Of a DNA stretch of 64,000 nucleotides, positions 58,275 to 64,000 are shown piece after piece. Origin of the DNA: Hydrangea macrophylla. Its lineage: Eukaryota > Streptophyta > Magnoliopsida > Cornales > Hydrangeaceae. The notes beneath the pieces are model-generated. The model saw only the letters and a list, made by a program, of their open reading frames with translations. It made no database searches and was not told the DNA's origin. Each line of letters opens with the position of its first letter. The stretch's first letter is position 1. Location of the stretch: NCBI GenBank assembly GCA_033977485.1, contig CM066983.1, positions 107,351,580 through 107,415,579 on the forward strand, read 5' to 3'. Made by a program: the position numbers and the translations under genes.

Positions 58275-58997
58275 ATCTCGGTGTTGGTGACCAAAGTTCA
58301 TTAAATTTTCAAGACCTCATGAATGTTCATAATGATATTTTTACTTTGAGATTTTTTAATATTTTACATTTAGACTCCCCTCAATTATGTTTATGTCATC
58401 CCTCAACTTATGTTTAGGCCCCTCAAATGGGCCCATGAGCCAATTTAGTGCCATCAACTACATATATATATATATTGATATACATGTATATAAAACTCAA
58501 AAGCAAAGGCCCCTAGAATTTTGAAAATAACACTTTCAGTTTTAGAATTTTTTTGAGTTTTAGAAATAAGCTCCCTTAGAATTTTGAAAAACACCATATA
58601 AAATTTAAGTTTCACAAATAGACTCATATTATAAGTAAATACAAAAAAAAAACGTCAATTATGGATTAGTAAACCCTACAAAAATTGTCAATTGTGTATA
58701 AGTAGACCCCAAAAAGTCAATTTGGGGGTGCTGCTCCCGAACCCCAGTATAGAGGTCTCTCTTTCAGTAATTTTTTTTTTTTTTTTTTGGGTAATCGGGG
58801 GTGTCCGGGCCAGCTTGCGCACACCTCGACTAATCCCCCAAGGCCTGGAGGCGCCGAGTGAATACTCCAGTGGCCACGCCCCCCATGACTCGAACACTAA
58901 ACCTCTTGGGTAGTACACCCAAGAAGCTTATCACTCGACCACAAAGGACTTGGTTCTCTTTCAGTAATTTGTCCCAGGCCTTCATATACTTAGGACC
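58275..58997. mobile_element. Diverged copy of the 52317 hAT-like element
   Basis: It matches 52360-52920 in order: ...CCAATTTAGTGYCATCAACTA..., TATACATGTATATAAAACTC, GTCAATT.TG.ATAAGTAGACCCC, and ends near CTTAGGACCGCCGTG. The ends are approximate. A SINE has been inserted at 58774-58954. Confidence 0.55.
58774..58954 (-). mobile_element. tRNA-derived SINE (Au-like), second copy
   Basis: Nearly the same sequence as 6969-7148, including B-box GTTCGAGTC and poly-A (poly-T on +). It has a 16-bp TSD TCTCTTTCAGTAATTT (58758-58773, 58955-58970). It sits inside the hAT-like repeat, so it is younger than that. Confidence 0.85.
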
Positions 58998-60402
58998 GCC
59001 GTGACTACATATAAGACACACTAATACGCCGTGATCAAATAGTGTTTCACTTGGTATTAACTAAATGCAGGCGATATTTTTTGCTAGAGATAATTCAATT
59101 CGTAAAAAGGAAAGAAAACAGGGAGTACAAAAACAGGAAAACAAAGAAAAGCAAGGCAATAAACAATCAAACAGTTCAAACTATAATACAACCAAAGCCA
59201 ACATATGCATAGATACTTCAAAACCCTAAACTGCGAAGTAGGTAGATTTTGTCACTTGCCGGATCTATTCATTAATAAAGGGGGATTTTTAAAAATTATA
59301 TAACTATCCTAAAAAAATGTTTAAATTTTACACTTAAGTTCCCCATAAAAATTTAGAAAACTCCATATATTATTAGGATTTGAGTATTTATGTAATTTTT
59401 TATTTTATTTTATTTATATTTATTTATTTTTTAATCATTACGGTATATCATTTACACGAAACAATAGTTAAAATAGACCAACAAAAAAAAACTGTCTCAT
59501 GGTCCTGCTCTCGAAATCCCGTAAATTTGATCACTCTATGTTCAATTTTCTAATTTTTCTCCTTTCAATTAAGCCCCCAACTTTAAATTTATAGATCCCC
59601 CGCAGAGAAGCTATGCTAGGAACAAAAAAAAAAAAAAGCACAAATTAAATAGTCGGATAGATACCTATATGACATATATAGTTATCAAAAAAGGAAAGAA
59701 GAAGAATACCTATGACATAGACATAAGGTACTCATATATACATAATGATAAATTAAACAATGGCCGGCCATCTGAGAACCATATACGTAGTACGTAGTAT
59801 AACATTTTGAGAGCAATAATATATGAAATCGTACTTCACTAGTGTGAGGTGCAGGTGCACATGCAGATAAATGAGGACCTGACGACCACCATTGAATATT
59901 TTCGAGGAGACATATATGGGGCAACTACAGCGGTGGTACCTGTGTTTGTATGTGTGGGCATACATATATATGATATATCTATATAATACGTAGTAACCCA
60001 CAATATTTTTCAGGACAAAAAAATCTGGTCCAACGGCCCTTATTTTAATACCATCTTACAATTTAGATCACAATCATACATTAAAATTGGACACTTTTGA
60101 TCGTTGGATCGTATGGATTCTAATCAAACGGCCAACCGCATTTCTGAGCAGCCGCATTTCTCTTTCTCTCTCTCAACTTTCTTCAACTTTTTATACTTTA
60201 TGTCAGTGTTTAACCTTCCCAATGATTCAACACACATTCACACGCAACTCTTTTTTTGCAATTTGAAAATTTTCAAAACTCCCCCTACACATGTATATAT
60301 GCACACAGTCAACTCCTCTCTCTCACTCTTGGTTTTCAACTCTCCTCTTCAAACTCGGGGTCTTGCTCTGTGATCTCTACCGCCGACCAAGCTTTCCTCT
60401 CG

Positions 60403-60436
<34 letters not shown>

Positions 60437-60558
60437 CAATCACACACTCACTCTCCCAAACGCCATTAACCTTCTTTTTGTTTCTTTTGATTCACTTCCT
60501 AACTTTTGATTTGGACCATTTGGCGTAAAAAAAAAAAAAAGAAAAAGGTTTTGCTACT
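58998..60558. other. Intergenic DNA; CT-rich stretch resembling a 5' leader
   Basis: It is mostly AT-rich. At 60300-60440 a CT-rich stretch with (TC)n (about 60403-60434) looks like a plant 5' leader, but no coding exon follows within the window. It may be the remnant of a gene end. Confidence 0.4.
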
Positions 60559-60586
60559 GGACCACTGTCGTTCGTAGCTTCCGGAC

Positions 60587-61165
60587 TAGGGGTGTGTTTT
60601 GGAACGGAAATTCCGATTCCGATCCGAAAATTTCCGATTTTGGCAAGTACAAATACATTCCGAATTCCGAAATTCCGAATTCCGAAATTTCCGAAAAATT
60701 TCGGATCGGAATCGGAATTTTTTTCAGAATTCCGAAAATTCCGAAAATTCCGAAAATATGCCGAAAATATTCCGAAAAAATTCCGAAAAATTCCGAAAAA
60801 ATTCTGAAAAATTCCGAAATTACCTTACACTACTTGTCCCACATCGGTTAGGCATGAAAAAGAGTAAGGAATGTGAGTCTATAAATAAGTCCCAACTTGA
60901 TCCACATTAGTCCAAGCACTAAGCTTGTATCGGAAAATTCCGAAAATTTCCGAAATTTTTCCGAAAATATCCGATTCCGAAAAATTCCGAAATTTTTCGA
61001 AAATGATCCGATTCCGAAATTTCCGAAATTTCGGAATCGGAACGGAAAATGAAAATTCCGAATTTTCGGAATCGGAATCGGAACGCCGAAATAATTTCCG
61101 AAAATTTCGGAATTTTTTTTCCAAAACCCCTATTTCCGATCCGATCCGGCCGAAACACACCCCTA
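60587..61165. mobile_element. hAT-like element made of TTCCGAAA words
   Basis: The termini TAGGGGTGTGTTTTGGAACG and CGGCCGAAACACACCCCTA are inverted, with a perfect 8-bp TSD TTCCGGAC (60579-60586, 61166-61173). Nearly all of the body apart from about 60815-60935 is TTCCGAAA or its inverse at irregular 8-13-bp spacing. The non-repetitive centre holds a promoter-like USE/TATA pair. It is non-coding. Confidence 0.85.
60836..60887 (+). promoter_or_regulatory. USE-like plus TATA pair inside the hAT-like element
   Basis: GTCCCACATCG (60836-60846) is an exact match to the plant snRNA upstream sequence element RTCCCACATCG. TATAAATA follows at 60880-60887, 33 bp away, the wider spacing associated with Pol II snRNA genes. 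No snRNA body follows. The same word pair occurs in some plant LTR promoters, so it may be a captured fragment. Confidence 0.4.
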
Positions 61166-61217
61166 TTCCGGACCATTGTTGTTCGCAGTTTCTGGACCAT
61201 TGTCGTTCGCAGCTTCT

Positions 61218-61424
61218 GTGTGAGTAACTGTTTGTACCCTAGAGAAAAAAAGAGGGAAGAAGAAGAGGTTAGTGGTGCATGGTATCCTCAATGGTTAAGT
61301 AAATTTTTTTTTTTTTTCTGTGTAAGTAATTGTTTGTACCCTAGAGAAAAAAAAGGGGAAGAAGAAGAGGTTAGAGGTGGATGGTATCCTCAAGGGTTAA
61401 GCAATTTTTTTTTTTTTTTTTTGG
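61218..61424. repeat. Tandem duplication of a ~102-bp unit
   Basis: Two units start GTGTGAGTAACTGTTTGTAC and GTGTAAGTAATTGTTTGTAC. Both contain GGAAGAAGAAGAGGTTAG and GGTATCCTCAA, and each ends in a poly-T run. Confidence 0.7.
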
Positions 61425-62520
61425 GTTTTCAACTATAATAACATCACAATAGCAAATAATGGGGGAGAAAGTTTGATGGTTAATAAAGTAAAAGAGAACT
61501 ACTCTACTTAACAATTTCAATATCTCCCATTATCTCCCATGATCAATATCTCCATAATTGTTGTTTAATTTCAGGTCCCCTTAAAAGTGATGTAAAATTT
61601 ACCCGATGTTCTTAGAAACTGAAACTGAAAAAAGAAGAAACTTAAAGTTTTTTTGATTAAAAAAAAGGTTAAAAAAAATTAAACCCTTAACTCCATTTTT
61701 AAAAACCCTTTTTAAAACCTTTAGTTTCTATTTATATTCAATTTTATTTGTATCCTGGGGTTTATTATTATTATCATTATTATTATTATTTTTATTATTA
61801 TTATTTTGTTGGCTTTCAATCATGAGCGTATCCTCTAGGGTTATCAACTTTCTGTTTGCTTAACATGTGTATTGATAGGTGTTTGATCATGAGTGTACAT
61901 ATTACTTTCAATCATGAGTGTATCCACTAAGCAGATTTTTTATTGCAGTCAATGCAAGTGGATTTCATTGCATTTTGCTTGGGGGTGTTTTGTTATTAAT
62001 TGCAGATTTTATTCAAAAAAAAAAAGATTTATTAATTTAATTCCTACTATTTTATTTCATAGAAAAAAAAGAAACTGAAAAAAAAAAATTAATAATGAAA
62101 AGAGAAGCTTAGAAACTGGAAATAGAAGAAACTTAAATTTTTTTATAACTCCATTTTTAAAATCCCTATTTAAAACCTTTACATGTTTTTAGTTTTTCAG
62201 AAAAAACCCTATTTAAAAAAATAGTCTCTCATTATTTTATTTTTTTTTGTTTTTACTATAAAAATTAAAAACTGACCCTTCAGTTTTTAAGAAGTGTCTT
62301 TTTAAAATTAAAAGTACCATCTTTTATTATTTGGGGTTTTTGTCTATTAAAAAAAATAGAGGCTTTTTGTCTAATAACCCCTTTTTGAAAAGCCATTTTA
62401 AACACTTTTAAAAACTATTTGTGTTCCATTTTTAATAACCCTTTAGTCTCTCTATCTTAAAAAAATAAATAATAAAAGACCCTTTTAGAAAATGACCCTT
62501 TTTAAATAACCCTTATAAAA

Positions 62521-62579
<59 letters not shown>

Positions 62580-62881
62580 GCAGAACCTTTTGAAGTATGT
62601 TAATGGCCATTGGCCATCTATCTCTTGGTTTAATCTTTGATGTTTTTAATTCATCTCTTTTGATAATGCTGCTTTTAATGTTGCATATTTTTTATTGTGC
62701 AAAATCAATTTTTTGGGGTTGGATCAGGGTTTAGTGCTACCATGGAGCTAGAATTCTACAGCCAAGCAAACTCACCGCTCTCAAAGCCTTTGATTTCATT
62801 TCTGTAATATTCACTTACATAAATAAAGCTGGCAACTTAGCCTTTATTCCCATAATATAATTGGCTCCATCAACGTCTTAA
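61425..62881. other. AT-rich intergenic DNA with trinucleotide repeats
   Basis: An (ATT)n run (about 61765-61806), an (ATA)n run (about 62523-62578) and many T/A runs. No gene was recognised, although 62700-62881 directly precedes the Helitron fragment and may be part of it. Confidence 0.5.
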
Positions 62882-63097
62882 TTTCTAGTCCGGTTGGCAT
62901 TCGCAATGTCAATTAATAAATCTCAAGATCAATCGGTGAACTTTGTTGGGATTGATTTGTGCACTCCTATATTTAGTCATGGGCAATTATATGTTGCTTT
63001 ATCTAGATGTACATCTATTGATCGTATAACTGTTCTTCTTCCTGATGGTGCCTCTGATTCTACGACAAACATCGTTTATCCTGAGGTCCTGATATAG
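62882..63097 (+). pseudogene. C-terminal fragment of a Helitron PIF1-like helicase
   Basis: About 71 codons end at TAG 63095-63097. The words INKSQ and [10 protein letters not shown] correspond to the final helicase motifs of PIF1-like/Helitron Rep-helicase proteins, followed by NIVYPEVL near the natural C-terminus. Everything upstream (Rep domain, Walker A) is missing, so this is a truncated relic. A retrotransposon LTR starts 37 bp downstream, so the Helitron 3' end cannot be followed. Confidence 0.8.
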
Positions 63098-63133
63098 TGA
63101 CTTATTATAGGTAAACATCAGTACATAACTTTG

Positions 63134-64000
63134 TATAACACCCACGTTCGTGTTATTTCATTTGCATTACATTGTCATGCATGATAATGTGATGTGGCGT
63201 GTCTTATGACACATGGTTGAGTGAGTTTTGACTCACGAGTTGATTTGGGTGTCTGTATTAGAGAACCCTTTGAAACTGTTGTGATTAAGGATTTATTGTT
63301 TGTGAAGTCTCTCCGAGTATGAGACGGTCACTGTAGAACATTTTAAATGTTTATCTGGAAATAAATGTTTACCTGTGTATTTCAATATATGTATTATTTT
63401 CTGTTTTAGAATTTATTTCTGTTGTTAGATTTAGTATCCTGGTGAGGAAGAATGAACACGCTATTAATTTGGTAGGCTAATTAGCAACTTCGGAAACGTC
63501 ATGTAGAAATTCGTGTTTTAGCGACCAAACGAAACTTAGTCGAAAACTTTTATAATTTTGAGGTTTCACTCGTAAAGCTATGAATTAGCTGTATAGAAAG
63601 TTTCAGAGACTGATTAGGAGTTTGGAAAACTCGTGGGGAGGTAAACGTAATTCCCAAAAGAGTTGCCTATATATAGATAGAGATGGATCTTTAGATTTTT
63701 GTAAATCTTAACCTAAGTTCAAGAAAGGAGGCCATAGGGAGATTTTGGGAGCTTAGAGCTTTGCGACGCCAAACGACGACCTTCCGTCAGTCTGGTTTCT
63801 CCCAGATTTCATATTCGAGCTCCTCGAGGTAAGAGCTTCGTTTTGATACCTATTAGGGCCTATTTGGCTAAGTTTTCCGAAAAGTTATTTTCTAGAATTT
63901 TTCATAAAAGTTGATAAATGGAATTCTGATCCATAGGAATTGTACTAGACGGACTTCTGCACGTTCTTTTTGCACGGGTTTTCTTCAGATTGAATTATAG
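63134..64000 (+). mobile_element. LTR of the TGTAACACCC family, cut by the window end
   Basis: It starts TATAACACCCACG and aligns throughout with 53790 onward, sharing GATGTGGCGTGTC, TGACTCACGAGT, TCTCCGAGTATGAGACGGT and a TATATATAG TATA region (about 63668). The right end, and hence whether it is a solo LTR or part of a full element, lies outside the window. Confidence 0.8.

Larger units (their letters stand above)
60559..61217. repeat. Three 24-bp tandem units split by a hAT-like element
   Basis: Units GGACCAcTGTcGTTCGtAGcTTcC at 60559-60582, 61170-61193 and 61194-61217 differ by a few bases. Removing the hAT-like insertion at 60587-61165 and one TSD copy leaves a continuous three-unit array. 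Confidence 0.65.

Noticed and set aside
60592..61438. Several overlapping frames on both strands rich in Phe-Arg-Lys or Ile-Pro-Lys
   Set aside because: They are translations of the TTCCGAAA word array in each phase, not genes.

Overview
This is a window of plant nuclear DNA, from an unidentified eudicot. It is AT-rich, has long stretches without genes, and carries densely nested transposable elements. Only two host protein-coding genes can be supported: a ten-exon ABCB1/PGP1-type transporter on the + strand (38765-45832), and a four-exon ZNF593/BUD20-type C2H2 zinc-finger gene on the - strand (50959-49138). They converge across about 3.3 kb that appears empty. No tRNA, rRNA or CRISPR features were seen. 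The statement about the organism rests on intron-rich genes, telo-box/site II promoter elements, Stowaway MITEs and tRNA-derived SINEs.

Layout. 1-6.1 kb holds foldback and Stowaway-type elements with repeated AGTGAAATTTCACT palindromes. 7-15 kb holds a SINE, a small MULE-like foldback and a 6.7-kb MULE-like foldback (8270-14933). The large foldback has been invaded by two solo LTRs, a hAT-like element and a (TA)n-flanked MITE. 15.4-16.6 kb is another solo LTR. 17-25 kb is mostly unannotatable apart from MITEs, a hAT-like element and a group of short hairpins. 25.5-29.0 kb is a young, compact LTR retrotransposon that encodes only Gag. 29.4-31.5 kb is a further solo LTR. 33.0-34.4 kb is a MULE-like foldback with a 9-bp target-site duplication (TSD). 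35.6-37.5 kb has hAT-like elements, a SINE and a MITE just upstream of ABCB1. 52.3-58.9 kb is a second nested TE block: hAT; a MULE-like foldback containing a MITE whose own TSD was later hit by an LTR element; Stowaway; hAT-in-hAT; SINE. 60.6-61.2 kb is a hAT-like element built of TTCCGAAA words. The window ends with a Helitron helicase fragment and a truncated LTR.

ABCB1 is predicted to be a plasma-membrane ABC exporter (auxin, possibly brassinosteroids). The zinc-finger protein is predicted to be a nuclear pre-60S ribosome factor, and its promoter has the telo-box plus site II arrangement typical of ribosome-biogenesis genes. Most TE calls rest on matching termini plus TSDs read directly from the sequence. 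The points I find most interesting are the sequence-variable palindrome clusters at the same position in related solo LTRs, an apparent AT-AC (U12-type) intron in the zinc-finger gene, the Gag-only retrotransposon, and the dated nesting of elements.
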